From: Gemmobacter serpentinus
Lineage (GTDB): Bacteria > Pseudomonadota > Alphaproteobacteria > Rhodobacterales > Rhodobacteraceae
NCBI RefSeq assembly: GCF_008973825.1
Contig: NZ_WCHR01000009.1
Location: forward strand, 1-52,566
Length of the DNA: 52,566 nt
Reading direction: 5' to 3'
Under the pieces are notes generated by a model. That model saw only the letters and a list, made by a program, of their open reading frames with translations. It was not told where the DNA came from and searched no databases. Position numbers and translations under genes: made by a program. Numbering within the stretch: the first letter of the stretch is position 1; each line of letters begins with the position of its first letter. Below, piece by piece: positions 32,264 through 41,219 of the stretch.

Positions 32264-33841
32264 ATGCTTGGCCTTCTTCGTTCCGGCCTTTTCCGCATCG
32301 GAACCCTTCATCTTGCCGCCCTAGTCGGCGTGCTGCTTGTCCTCTGGGCCCCGGCCCTGCAAGCCCATGCCGTGCTGCAATCGGTCACCCCCGCCGATGG
32401 CAGCTTGTTGCAAACCGCCCCTGATGCGCTGCGCTTGCGCTTCAACGAGGCGGTGCGTCCCCTGTCGATCCGGTTGATCGGGCCGAATGGTGCGGTGCAG
32501 GATCTGACAGCCCAGGTGCCCGGCGCGGCAGAACTGGTGATCCCGCTGGAGGGGATCACGCAGGGCAGTCACGTCCTGTCCTGGCGGGTGGTCTCGGATG
32601 ACGGGCATCCGATCCCCGGCGCGATGGTCTTTTCGGTGGGTGAGATCACCGGGGCGACCGCGCCTGAGGCGGATGATGGCACGCTCTATCTCGCGATCTG
32701 GTTGGCACGCTTTGTGATGGTGGCGGGCCTGATAGTCGGGGTGGGCGGTGCGGCGGCGCTGGCCTGGATCGGCGGTAAGGGGGGGCATCGATCCCTGCGG
32801 CTGATGACGATAGCAGGTTTGGTTGCGGCACCTGTCTATCTCGGGTTACACGGGCTGGATGCCCTGGGCCTGGGTTTTGCGGCCCTCGTCTCACCCGCGC
32901 CATGGCTTGCCGCGGCTGGGACGAGTTTCGGCCCTGCGATTGCGCTGGCTATGCTGGCCGGGCTTCTGGCGCTCGGTTCAGGGCGTCTGCGCGGGCTGGC
33001 CTGGGCCGCGATGGTGCTGCTGGCACTGTCCTTTGCGATCAGCGGCCATGCCGGGGCGGCCACGCCACGCTGGTTGACCCGGCCCATGGTGTTCCTGCAT
33101 CTGCTGGCCCTCTTGTTCTGGATCGGGGCACTGATCCCGCTGGCGGCCACCTTGCGGCGAAGCGAAGGCTTGCGGCGCTTTTCCTCCCGGATCCCGGTCG
33201 CGCTGACGCTTCTGTTTGGCTCAGGCCTCGCGCTGGCGATGATCCAGCTTGGGCCAAAGCCCGCGCATTGGCAAAGCGCCTATGGAGCGATTCTGGCGGC
33301 AAAGCTGGGGCTGATTGCACTTTTGCTGGCACTGGCGGGCTGGAACCGCTGGCGGTTGACCGGGCCGGTGCTGGCGGGCGACGATGAAGCGGTGGCCCGG
33401 ATGCGCCGGGTGATCGGGGCTGAAGTGCTGCTGTCGCTGGTGATCCTTGGCCTGACCGCAGGCTGGCGTTTCACCCCGCCACCGCGTGCCTTGGCGGCGG
33501 CTGAGCAGATCACCGCCCCGGCCTTTGCCCATCTCCATGCCGACCCGGTAATGGCCATGCTGAGCCTTGACCCCGGACGGTCGGGGCCAACCCGTGCCGA
33601 GATTGATCTGACCGATGCCGAAATGGCACCGATCGAGGCCTTGGCGGTGACGCTGCATCTGTCGCAGCCCGATCAAGGGGTGGAGCGCCTTACCCGGAGC
33701 GCCAGCCATGACCCTGCAACTGGCGGCTGGCGGATCGACGATCTGCTCTTGCCCCTGCCGGGCCTTTGGCAGCTGGAAATGGAAATTCGCCTGACCCGCT
33801 TCAAGATGATCCGGCTTCAGGGCGAGATCGCGGTGGAATAG
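32264..33841 (+). CDS. CopC-CopD fusion protein (YcnJ-like copper importer)
   Basis: A 525-residue protein. After a signal-like helix, the CopC domain begins at the mature HAVLQSVTPADGSLLQ (about residue 35), with WRVVSDDGHPIPGAMVFSVG further on. Its His residues are the expected copper ligands. The C-terminal two thirds form the CopD membrane domain with about eight helices. It likely moves copper across the inner membrane. It follows the YcnI gene by 93 bp and is followed by a two-component system that may sense copper. Confidence 0.9.
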   Translation: MLGLLRSGLFRIGTLHLAALVGVLLVLWAPALQAHAVLQSVTPADGSLLQTAPDALRLRFNEAVRPLSIRLIGPNGAVQDLTAQVPGAAELVIPLEGITQGSHVLSWRVVSDDGHPIPGAMVFSVGEITGATAPEADDGTLYLAIWLARFVMVAGLIVGVGGAAALAWIGGKGGHRSLRLMTIAGLVAAPVYLGLHGLDALGLGFAALVSPAPWLAAAGTSFGPAIALAMLAGLLALGSGRLRGLAWAAMVLLALSFAISGHAGAATPRWLTRPMVFLHLLALLFWIGALIPLAATLRRSEGLRRFSSRIPVALTLLFGSGLALAMIQLGPKPAHWQSAYGAILAAKLGLIALLLALAGWNRWRLTGPVLAGDDEAVARMRRVIGAEVLLSLVILGLTAGWRFTPPPRALAAAEQITAPAFAHLHADPVMAMLSLDPGRSGPTRAEIDLTDAEMAPIEALAVTLHLSQPDQGVERLTRSASHDPATGGWRIDDLLLPLPGLWQLEMEIRLTRFKMIRLQGEIAVE

Positions 33842-33924
33842 CCCGCAGCATATGGCCTTCACCGCAAAGCTGCGGCATCCTCATCCGTGATGACCGCCTG
33901 GGGCGGGGGACAGTCGGGGGAAAG

Positions 33925-34584
33925 ATGCGCCTGCTTGCGGTGGAGGATGAACCCGATCTCGCGGAGGCCATTGCCGCTTGCCTGCGCGGCGCGGGCCATG
34001 CCGTCGATCTGGCGTTGCGGCTTGAGGATGCGCGCGCGGCCCTTGCGGGCACCGATTACGATCTGGTCCTGCTGGATCTGCATCTGCCGGATGGCGACGG
34101 GCTGGACCTCTTGCGGCAGTTGCGGGCCGCAGGGCAGCGCATTCCCGTGCTGATCGTGACCGCGCGGGACCGCATCACCGAACGCATCGCGGGGCTGGAG
34201 GCGGGGGCGGATGATTACCTTGTCAAACCCTATGATCTGGACGAGATGCACGCCCGGATCCTGGCCATCCATCGCCGCGCGGCGGCCGCGGCCGAACTGG
34301 CGCGGCGCTTTGGCCGCCTGACCATCCTGCCAGAACGGCGCAAGGTGTTGCTGGATGATGCGCCGGTGCATCTGACATTGCGGGAATGGGCGCTGATCGA
34401 ACGGCTGAGCCGCCGCCCGGATATCACCGTGACGCGGGCGCAGATGGAAGACACGCTCTATGGTTTTGGCGATGAGGTCGAAAGCAATGCGATCGAGGCC
34501 CATATCAGCCGCTTGCGCAGCAAGCTGGGGCGCGGTGCCATCGTGACCGAACGCGGCTTCGGCTACCGGATGGGGCAGGTATGA
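33925..34584 (+). CDS. OmpR-family response regulator
   Basis: A 219-residue regulator. The receiver domain has the acidic pocket (VEDEPD), the phosphorylated Asp in YDLVLLDLHLPDGDG and Lys in YLVKPYDLDEM. The C-terminal winged helix contains LTLREWALIERLSRR and NAIEAHISRLRSKLG. The ATG giving MRLLAVEDEPD has GGGGGAAAG upstream. It overlaps the sensor kinase gene by ATGA. Given its place after CopC-CopD, it likely controls copper genes; binding sites were not found. Confidence 0.92.
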   Translation: MRLLAVEDEPDLAEAIAACLRGAGHAVDLALRLEDARAALAGTDYDLVLLDLHLPDGDGLDLLRQLRAAGQRIPVLIVTARDRITERIAGLEAGADDYLVKPYDLDEMHARILAIHRRAAAAAELARRFGRLTILPERRKVLLDDAPVHLTLREWALIERLSRRPDITVTRAQMEDTLYGFGDEVESNAIEAHISRLRSKLGRGAIVTERGFGYRMGQV

Positions 34585-35918
34585 GGCGGCGGCTTCTGCG
34601 CGGGGCCAGCCTGTCCCGCCGGGTCACGCTGTTCACCACGCTGGCTCTCGGGCTGGTCTGGGCCATGGCCGTTGCCCTGATGGTCGCGGTGATGGGATCG
34701 GAGCAGGAAGAGCTGTTCGATCAGCAATTGTCGGAAACCGCACAGATACTTCTGCCGCTTTTGACGCAGGCCGAGGGGGCGGGGGCCGCCGAGACGGTCT
34801 TGCCTGCGGTGCCCAAACTGGATGAGGCGCTGGTCTATCGGTTGATCGGGCCGGATGGCACGGTGTTGCGGCAGGGGGCGCTTGCGGCGCAGGTGCGGCT
34901 GCCGGATGTGGCCCCCGGTGCTCGCAAGGGCTTTTCGCGCAGCGCGGATTACCGGATCTTTCTGACCGGCTTCGATGCGCAGGGCCATGCGGTGCAGCTG
35001 GCGGCACCGCTGGCCGAGCGGCGCGAGGCGTTTCGCGAAAGCCTGCTGGGGTTTCTGGTGCCGATGCTGGCGCTGTTGCCGCTGACATGGCTGCTGGTCG
35101 GCTGGGTCACCCGGCGCGCACTGGCCCCTCTGCGGCAGTTGCGGGCGCAGATCGATGCCCGCGACAGCAGCCGTCTTGACCCGCTGGAGGCCAGCGACTG
35201 GCCCGAGGATCTGGCCCGCATCGCGGCCACGCTGAACGGCTTCATGGCGCGGCTGTCGCAGGCGCTGGAGGCCGAGCGCGCCTTTGCCACCAATGCCGCG
35301 CATGAGCTGCGCAATCCGGTGGCGATTGCCTTGGCGCAGGTGCAGCAGCTGCGAAATGACGCGCAAGATCCCGCACATCGCGCCCGGATCGAGGCATTGG
35401 AGCGCGCCTTGCAACGGATGCGGCGGCTGGTGGCGCGGCTGCTGCAACTGGCCCGGGCCGATGCGGGGATCGGGCAATCGGCCGCACCGCATGATCTGGC
35501 CATGCTGACGCGGCTGGTCTTGGGCGATGTGGTGCCCCGTGCACAGGCCGACCGTATCGCAACCGACCTGCCGCCTGTGCCCGTGCCTGCGCGGATCGAT
35601 CCCGATGCCTATGCGATCCTGTTGGGCAATCTGGTGGAGAATGCCTTGCAGCATGGCCCGGCTGGCGGCGTGATCGATCTGCGGCTCCGCCCGACCACCC
35701 CCGTGGGCGCGGTGCTGGAGGTCTGCAATGGCGGGGCCGCGATCGCGGCGCCCGAGACGCTGGCCCGCCGCTTTGACCGCCGCAATAGCGATGGCTTCGG
35801 CCTTGGATTGCATATTTGTGGTCAGATCGCCGCACAGGCAGGCGGGCACCTCGCGGCGATGTCGCCCTGTCCCGGGCGGACAGACGGGTTTCTGGCACGG
35901 GTGACCCTGCCGGGCTGA
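34581..35918 (+). CDS. Sensor histidine kinase
   Basis: A 445-residue inner-membrane kinase. Helices at about 14-38 and 155-175 bracket a periplasmic sensor of about 115 residues. A HAMP region follows. The H-box is FATNAAHELRNPVAIALAQV, the N-box LLGNLVENALQHGP and the G-box DGFGLGLHICGQIA. The sensor has no His or Cys cluster that would prove metal sensing. It pairs with the preceding response regulator. Confidence 0.92.
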   Translation: MRRRLLRGASLSRRVTLFTTLALGLVWAMAVALMVAVMGSEQEELFDQQLSETAQILLPLLTQAEGAGAAETVLPAVPKLDEALVYRLIGPDGTVLRQGALAAQVRLPDVAPGARKGFSRSADYRIFLTGFDAQGHAVQLAAPLAERREAFRESLLGFLVPMLALLPLTWLLVGWVTRRALAPLRQLRAQIDARDSSRLDPLEASDWPEDLARIAATLNGFMARLSQALEAERAFATNAAHELRNPVAIALAQVQQLRNDAQDPAHRARIEALERALQRMRRLVARLLQLARADAGIGQSAAPHDLAMLTRLVLGDVVPRAQADRIATDLPPVPVPARIDPDAYAILLGNLVENALQHGPAGGVIDLRLRPTTPVGAVLEVCNGGAAIAAPETLARRFDRRNSDGFGLGLHICGQIAAQAGGHLAAMSPCPGRTDGFLARVTLPG

Positions 35919-36001
35919 GGCCTGGGCATTTCGCGGGGCTGCGGTTTTTGTTTGCCAGAAGCGTCAGTTTTGTTAGGCAGACTCCCGAACCGGGGGGCGC
36001 G

Positions 36002-37252
36002 ATGTATCGGATCTGGAATTTTATCACCCAATATTCGCTGCTGCTGGTCGGTGGCGCATTGGCCGCATTGATCTGGGCCAATATGGCACCCGACAGCTAT
36101 CACCATCTCGTGCATCTCCCGCTTTGGATCGATGCCCCCATCGGCCTGATTGAACAGCATGACGGCCAGCCGATGCGGGTTCTGACCCTGCATTTCCTGA
36201 TAAATGACGTGCTGATGGCGCTGTTCTTCGCCATGGCCGCGAAAGAGGTCTGGGAGGCGGTGATCCTGAAGGACGGATCGCTGCGCGGGCGGCGGGCCTT
36301 GACGCCGCTGATCGCCACACTGGGCGGGATGGCCGGGCCGGTGCTGGTCTATCTGACGCTGGCCGCAAGCCTTGGCATTCTGGCCGAGGTGGGCCGGGGC
36401 TGGGCGATCCCGACCGCGACCGATATCGCCTTTTCCTATCTGGTCGGGCGCATCGTGTTTGGCGCCCGCCACCCCGCCATCGGATTTCTGCTGTTGCTGG
36501 CCATTGCCGATGATGCAGGCGGGCTTGCCATTCTGGCGGTGTTCTATCCGACCGGCGATGTTGTGCCGCTGTGGCTGCTGGTTTCGCTTGCGGCGGCAGC
36601 CGGGGTCTGGCTGCTGGCGAATTGGCTGCCGCGGTGGCTCGATGGGGACGATCCTGCGCGGGGCTGGTCGACGCGTGCGCGCAGGGTATTGGCGGCATGG
36701 CCCTATATCATCGCGGGTTGCATCAGTTGGTATGCGTTCTATCGCGCCGGGCTGCACCCGGCGCTTGGCCTGCTGCCGATCATCCCCGCCATCCCCCATG
36801 CCGAGCGCGATTTCGGCGTCTTTGCCGCCGATGAGGCCGGGGCCACCGACCTGCTGAACCGGATGGAACATGCCCTGAAACTGCCGGTGCAATTCGTGCT
36901 GCTTGCCTTTGGCCTGATGAATGCGGGGGTGGAATTCAGCGCGATCTCGGCACCGACATGGCTGGTTCTGGCCGGTTTGGTGATCGGCAAGCCGCTGGGT
37001 ATCACGCTGTTCGGGTGGTTTGCGGCCAATGTGCTGCGGCTCGGTCTTCCCGAGGGGATGGTGTTGCGCGATCTGCCGGTCGTGGGCTTGGTTGCGGCCA
37101 TCGGCTTTACCGTGGCACTGTTCGTGGCGGCGGTCGCCTTCCCGTCGGGGCCGGTGCAGGATGCAGCCAAGATGGGCGCGCTGTTCAGTCTTGGCAGCGC
37201 GGTGCTGGCCATTGCGGCGGGACGGATGATGCGGATCACGCGGCAAGGGTGA
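36002..37252 (+). CDS. nhaA: Na+/H+ antiporter NhaA
   Basis: A 416-residue membrane antiporter. The ion-binding pair is in LLLLAIADDAGGLAILAVFY, and the unwound-helix motif is IPTATDIAFSYLVG. It lies 83 bp after the sensor kinase gene and has a GGGGGGCG ribosome site just before ATG. It exports sodium in exchange for protons. No operon link with the copper region is evident beyond common direction. Confidence 0.93.
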   Translation: MYRIWNFITQYSLLLVGGALAALIWANMAPDSYHHLVHLPLWIDAPIGLIEQHDGQPMRVLTLHFLINDVLMALFFAMAAKEVWEAVILKDGSLRGRRALTPLIATLGGMAGPVLVYLTLAASLGILAEVGRGWAIPTATDIAFSYLVGRIVFGARHPAIGFLLLLAIADDAGGLAILAVFYPTGDVVPLWLLVSLAAAAGVWLLANWLPRWLDGDDPARGWSTRARRVLAAWPYIIAGCISWYAFYRAGLHPALGLLPIIPAIPHAERDFGVFAADEAGATDLLNRMEHALKLPVQFVLLAFGLMNAGVEFSAISAPTWLVLAGLVIGKPLGITLFGWFAANVLRLGLPEGMVLRDLPVVGLVAAIGFTVALFVAAVAFPSGPVQDAAKMGALFSLGSAVLAIAAGRMMRITRQG

Positions 37253-37274
37253 TCCGCCTTGCATTGCGGTGATG

Positions 37275-37907
37275 TCAAACCGTTGGCGGGGCCACGACCC
37301 AGATCACCTCGCAATCCTCCGGGCCTTCTGCCCAAAAGCGCACCTTCTGGCGGGCGTCAAAGGCAAAACTGTCGCCCGTTGCAATGCTGAATTGCCGATC
37401 GTCCAGCGCAAGGCCCAGCCTGCCGCGCAGCACGATGCCGCATTTTCCGCCCGCGTCATTGCTGTAGGGATCGCCCGAATCCGCCCCGGCTTGCAGCACG
37501 AATCGCAGCATCTGGATATGCGGCTGGCTGTCGGGGGTCAGCAATTCCTTCTGGATACCATTGTCGGAATAGGCCAGACGCCGTCGCGCGGGCTGGCGCA
37601 CCACAATGTCGGCCTCCTGCGCGGCCTCGCCCTCGCCGCCCTCGAACAGCCAGAGCACCGGCATATCCAGCGCCCCGCAGATCGCCCGCATCGAGCGGAC
37701 CGAGGGCATGGTCAGCCCGCGTTCCACAAGGCTGAGCAAACCGATGGAAAGCCCGGATTTTTCCGACACCTCCTTCAGCGAAAGCTGACGGCGCTTGCGG
37801 CGCAGCCGTAGCTTGCGCCCGATCTCGGCGGCCTCAGCCGAGGCCAGCGGCGCCCGGCGCGGCGACGGCTCGGTCGCGGATGGATCAGAGGGGGGAAGGG
37901 CGGTCAT
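37275..37907 (-). CDS. XRE-family regulator with C-terminal cupin domain
   Basis: A 210-residue regulator. The HTH lies at about 28-85 (RQLSLKEVSEKSGLSIGLLS, then LVERGLTMPSV). A cupin follows at 115-205 (CGIVLRGRLGLALDDRQFSI, SFAFDARQKVRFWAEGPEDC), which should bind a small effector. It is divergent from a polyamine-type ABC operon, so it most likely regulates that operon in the manner of PuuR-like proteins. A similar regulator is encoded at the other end of this region. Confidence 0.87.
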   Translation of the reverse strand: MTALPPSDPSATEPSPRRAPLASAEAAEIGRKLRLRRKRRQLSLKEVSEKSGLSIGLLSLVERGLTMPSVRSMRAICGALDMPVLWLFEGGEGEAAQEADIVVRQPARRRLAYSDNGIQKELLTPDSQPHIQMLRFVLQAGADSGDPYSNDAGGKCGIVLRGRLGLALDDRQFSIATGDSFAFDARQKVRFWAEGPEDCEVIWVVAPPTV

Positions 37908-37919
37908 CGGCCAGTCCAG

Positions 37920-38002
37920 TTCAGGGCATCAACCAAAGCTAACCTGAATTTCCTGAGTATCAATTAAATTTTCTTGCCAAAAATTTCATCCTTTGTTCAA
38001 TT
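37920..38002. promoter_or_regulatory. Divergent regulatory region: TTCAGG/CCTGAA dyad and candidate promoter
   Basis: TTCAGG (37920-37925) and CCTGAA (37943-37948) form an inverted repeat with a 17-bp gap. Downstream, TTGCCA (37974-37979), a 17-bp spacer and TCAATT (37997-38002) could be the promoter of the ABC operon. The stretch is notably AT-rich. Confidence 0.45.
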
Positions 38003-38095
38003 CATCTCAGGGGCATCTGCCACCAGCCGGCATTGAGGAGTGTCGGGACGAATCGTTCCCCGGAGAGACCGCCGGGGGGCATCAGGGAGGATAAC

Positions 38096-39130
38096 ATGGT
38101 CAGACATCTGAAGCTTGCGGCCGTTTCGGCCGTGGCCCTGTTTGCTGCACAGGCGGCGGGCGCGCGCGATCTGGTGATTGCCGGCTGGGGCGGAAACTAT
38201 CAGGACGCGCAGCGCGATGCCTATTTCCAGCCTTTCGCGACGGAGAAGGGCATCAAATTCACCGAAACCACCTATCTTGGCGGGTTGGCCGAGGTGAAGA
38301 CCATGGCCGATACCGGCGATGTGACCTGGGATCTGGTCATCGTTGAAGGTGCCGATCTGCAGGTGGGCTGTGACGAAGGTCTGTTCGAGGAAATCGACTG
38401 GGACGCGGTGCCGCTGAAGGATCAACTGGTGAAGGATGCGATCCAGCCCTGCGGCGTGGGCAATGTGGTGATCGGCACCGGCCTTGCCTATAACAAGGAC
38501 ACCATCGGCGAAGCCCCCGCCAATCTGGGCGATTTCTTCAACACCGAGAAATGGCCGGGCAAGCGCGCCATGCGCACCGGGCCGAAGTTCAACCTGGAAC
38601 TGGCACTGATGGCCGATGGCGTGAAGCCCGAGGAAATCTATACGGTGATGAACACGCCCGAGGGCATCGACCGCGCCTTCGCCAAGCTGGATACCATCAA
38701 GAAAGACCTGCAATTCTGGGATGCCGGTGCGCAGCCGGTGGAATGGCTGGCGGCAAACAACGTCGTCATGACCTTCTCGTATAATGCCCGCATCACCGCG
38801 GCCAAGCGTGAGGGCAAGCCGCTGGAGTTTCTCTGGGTGAACCCGATCTATTCGATCGACGCTTGGGCGATCCCGGCCAATTCGCCGAACAAGGAACTCG
38901 CTTTCGAATTCCTGAACTACGCCAATGATGCGGCACGTCAGGCCGAGTTTTCCAAGAAGATGCCCTATGGCCCGACCAATATCGAGACCCCGGCCCTGAT
39001 GTCGCCCGAGGATGCGGCGGAGCTGCCGGCGGGCAAGAATATCGAGACCGGCCTGTTCTTCTCGGATGCGTTCTGGATCGATCATAACGACGCGATCTCG
39101 GAACGCTGGAACAACTGGGTCACCCAGTAA
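38096..39130 (+). CDS. Polyamine-type ABC transporter binding protein
   Basis: A 344-residue periplasmic protein of the PotD/PotF class. The signal peptide ends QAAGA-RD. It has LVIAGWGGNYQDAQRDAYFQ, WDLVIVEGADLQVGCDEGLF, and YSIDAWAIPANSPNKELAFE as in spermidine/putrescine binders. AGGGAGGA supports the start. The exact amine is unknown. A hairpin follows the stop, before the permease gene. Confidence 0.87.
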   Translation: MVRHLKLAAVSAVALFAAQAAGARDLVIAGWGGNYQDAQRDAYFQPFATEKGIKFTETTYLGGLAEVKTMADTGDVTWDLVIVEGADLQVGCDEGLFEEIDWDAVPLKDQLVKDAIQPCGVGNVVIGTGLAYNKDTIGEAPANLGDFFNTEKWPGKRAMRTGPKFNLELALMADGVKPEEIYTVMNTPEGIDRAFAKLDTIKKDLQFWDAGAQPVEWLAANNVVMTFSYNARITAAKREGKPLEFLWVNPIYSIDAWAIPANSPNKELAFEFLNYANDAARQAEFSKKMPYGPTNIETPALMSPEDAAELPAGKNIETGLFFSDAFWIDHNDAISERWNNWVTQ

Positions 39131-39152
39131 TCCTTGCCCGACCAAACTGGCC

Positions 39153-39178
39153 CCGCGCAGGCAGATCGACCTGCGCGG
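39153..39178 (+). terminator. Hairpin between binding-protein and permease genes
   Basis: CCGCGCAGG and CCTGCGCGG form a perfect 9-bp stem with an 8-base loop, 23 bases after the binding-protein stop. No T tract follows, so it is more likely an mRNA stabiliser or partial terminator than a full stop. Confidence 0.6.
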
Positions 39179-39219
39179 AGCCGCCCCAACAGCAATCCAC
39201 CTGAACCGGAGTTCCCCGG

Positions 39220-40410
39220 ATGCAGAAGGCCCCAAGCACCCTGTTGGCAGCGATCACGCTGCTTGTCCTGCCGGTTGCTGTCTACATCGCGCTTTATCTT
39301 TTGCCGCTGATTTCCATCGGCGGTCTCAGCGTCGACAATGGTGCGCTGAGCACCCGCTTTCCGGCCCTTTCCGCGCATTTCAGCGACAGCGCTGAGGTGG
39401 ATGACCCTGCCGCCGCCGCCCTGCTCAGCGATTTGCAGGCCATGGCGAAAAAGGACCGGGCCGAGGTCGGGCGCATGTTCAACCAGGAATTGGGGGGGAT
39501 GCGGTCGCTGATCATCGACACCGGCAATGAAGCAGATGAGATCGTGCCGACCGTAGCTGGCCTGACCGCCTTTGATCCCCGCTGGGGCGATCCTGCGATC
39601 TGGGATGTGGTGCGCCGCAATGTGGAGCCGATCACCTGGCGGCATTTCCAGAAGGCCACCGGGGTCAAGCCCGGTGCCGATGGCGGCTATAGTATCGCAC
39701 CGGGCGATGACATCTATTTGCGCATCCTGCTGCGCACCTTTGTCATCGGCCTGCAAGTGACCCTGCTGACCCTGCTGATCGGCTATCCGCTGGCCTATGC
39801 GGTGGCGACCGGGTCCAGCCGGGTGCAGGCCATCGTGCTGATGGCGGTGCTGTTGTCGTTCTGGACCTCGATTCTGGTGCGGACCACGGCCTGGGTCGTG
39901 CTGTTGCAGACCAATGGTTTGCTGAATGGCTTCCTGATCTGGCTGAACCTCATCACCGAGCCGCTGCAACTGATCTTCAACCGCTTCGGCACTGTGGTCG
40001 CAATGACCCATGTTCTGCTGCCCTTCGCCATTCTGCCGATGATCAACGTGATGCGCACCATTCCGCCCGCGCAGGCGCAGGCTTCGCGCAGCCTTGGGGC
40101 CGGGCCGATTGAAACCTTCCTGCGGGTCTATTTCCCGCAATCGCTGCGTGGTGTGGCGGTTGGGGGCGGCACCGTTTTCATTCTGGCGCTTGGCTTCTAT
40201 GTCACACCGGCGCTGACCGGCGGCCCGGGCGACCAGATGCTGTCCTATTACATCGCCGATTTCGTGCGGAAGGGGCTGAACTGGGGCATGGCCTCGGTGC
40301 TGTCGCTGCTGCTGCTGGTCTGCGTGGTGGGGCTTCTGGTTACCGGCGCGCTGCTGCGCCGCGCCTTCGGCTGGAACAAGGCCGCCAAACCGGAAGCGGA
40401 GGCCGCCTGA
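39220..40410 (+). CDS. Polyamine-type ABC transporter permease (PotB-like) with long periplasmic insert
   Basis: A 396-residue permease. Between the first helix (LAAITLLVLPVAVYIALYLL) and the second (TFVIGLQVTLLTLLIGYPLA) lies a soluble stretch of about 140 residues, presumably periplasmic, longer than in classical PotB. The EAA loop reads ASRSLGAGPIETFLRVYFPQ. Its stop overlaps the next permease start by one base. Confidence 0.87.
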   Translation: MQKAPSTLLAAITLLVLPVAVYIALYLLPLISIGGLSVDNGALSTRFPALSAHFSDSAEVDDPAAAALLSDLQAMAKKDRAEVGRMFNQELGGMRSLIIDTGNEADEIVPTVAGLTAFDPRWGDPAIWDVVRRNVEPITWRHFQKATGVKPGADGGYSIAPGDDIYLRILLRTFVIGLQVTLLTLLIGYPLAYAVATGSSRVQAIVLMAVLLSFWTSILVRTTAWVVLLQTNGLLNGFLIWLNLITEPLQLIFNRFGTVVAMTHVLLPFAILPMINVMRTIPPAQAQASRSLGAGPIETFLRVYFPQSLRGVAVGGGTVFILALGFYVTPALTGGPGDQMLSYYIADFVRKGLNWGMASVLSLLLLVCVVGLLVTGALLRRAFGWNKAAKPEAEAA

Positions 40411-41189
40411 TGTCGCGCATCATCTATTGGTCCTCGCTGGTCTTTGCCTTCTTCTTTCTGGTGGCACCGCTGTTGATCGTGCTGCCTTTGGCGTTCAATG
40501 ACAGCTCTTTCCTGACCTATCCGATGGACGGGTTCACCTTCCGCTGGTTTGAGGTGTTCTTCACCGCACCGCCATGGCTGGCCTCGCTGATGAACAGCCT
40601 GAAAGTGGCGCTTGGCACGATGATCGTGGCGCTGCTGGTGGGCGGAATGGCTGCCATGGGCACTATGCTGATGGGCAAATGGGGGCAACTGGTGCTGTCG
40701 GCGCTGTTCGTCTCGCCCATCGTGATCCCCTCGGTCGTGCTGGGGGTTGCCATGGCCTATGCCTTTGGCCGCATGGGTGTGGGCGGCGGCTATCTGTCGC
40801 TGGTCATGGCGCATACGATCCTGGCCGCACCTTTGGTATTTCTGTCGGTGATGACCTCGCTGAAGGGCTTGGACCCCGAGCTGGACCGCGCCGCCGCCTC
40901 AATGGGGGCATCGCGCTGGTATCGCTTTCAAACCGTGACGCTGCCGCTGGCCATGCCGGGCTTTGCCACCGGGGCGCTGTTTGCCTTCATCACCTCGTTT
41001 GATGAGGTGGTGGTGGCGCTGTTCCTTGCCTCGCCGCAATCACAAACCCTGCCAATCACGCTGTTTTCCAGCCTGCGTGACCGGCTGGAGCCGACCATCG
41101 TCGTGGTGGCGCTGCTGCTCTCCATCGTCTCCTGCCTGTTCATCATCGCGCTGAACCGGCTGCAAAAACGCGGGGAGACCCGGAATTGA
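40410..41189 (+). CDS. Polyamine-type ABC transporter permease (PotC-like)
   Basis: A 259-residue membrane protein with about six helices. The EAA loop is DRAAASMGASRWYRFQTVTL, and FITSFDEVVVALFLASPQSQ is characteristic of PotC-type permeases. It heterodimerises with the preceding permease. Confidence 0.9.
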   Translation: MSRIIYWSSLVFAFFFLVAPLLIVLPLAFNDSSFLTYPMDGFTFRWFEVFFTAPPWLASLMNSLKVALGTMIVALLVGGMAAMGTMLMGKWGQLVLSALFVSPIVIPSVVLGVAMAYAFGRMGVGGGYLSLVMAHTILAAPLVFLSVMTSLKGLDPELDRAAASMGASRWYRFQTVTLPLAMPGFATGALFAFITSFDEVVVALFLASPQSQTLPITLFSSLRDRLEPTIVVVALLLSIVSCLFIIALNRLQKRGETRN

Positions 41190-41219
41190 TGACCGATCCC
41201 AAAGTTCAGGATTTTGCCC

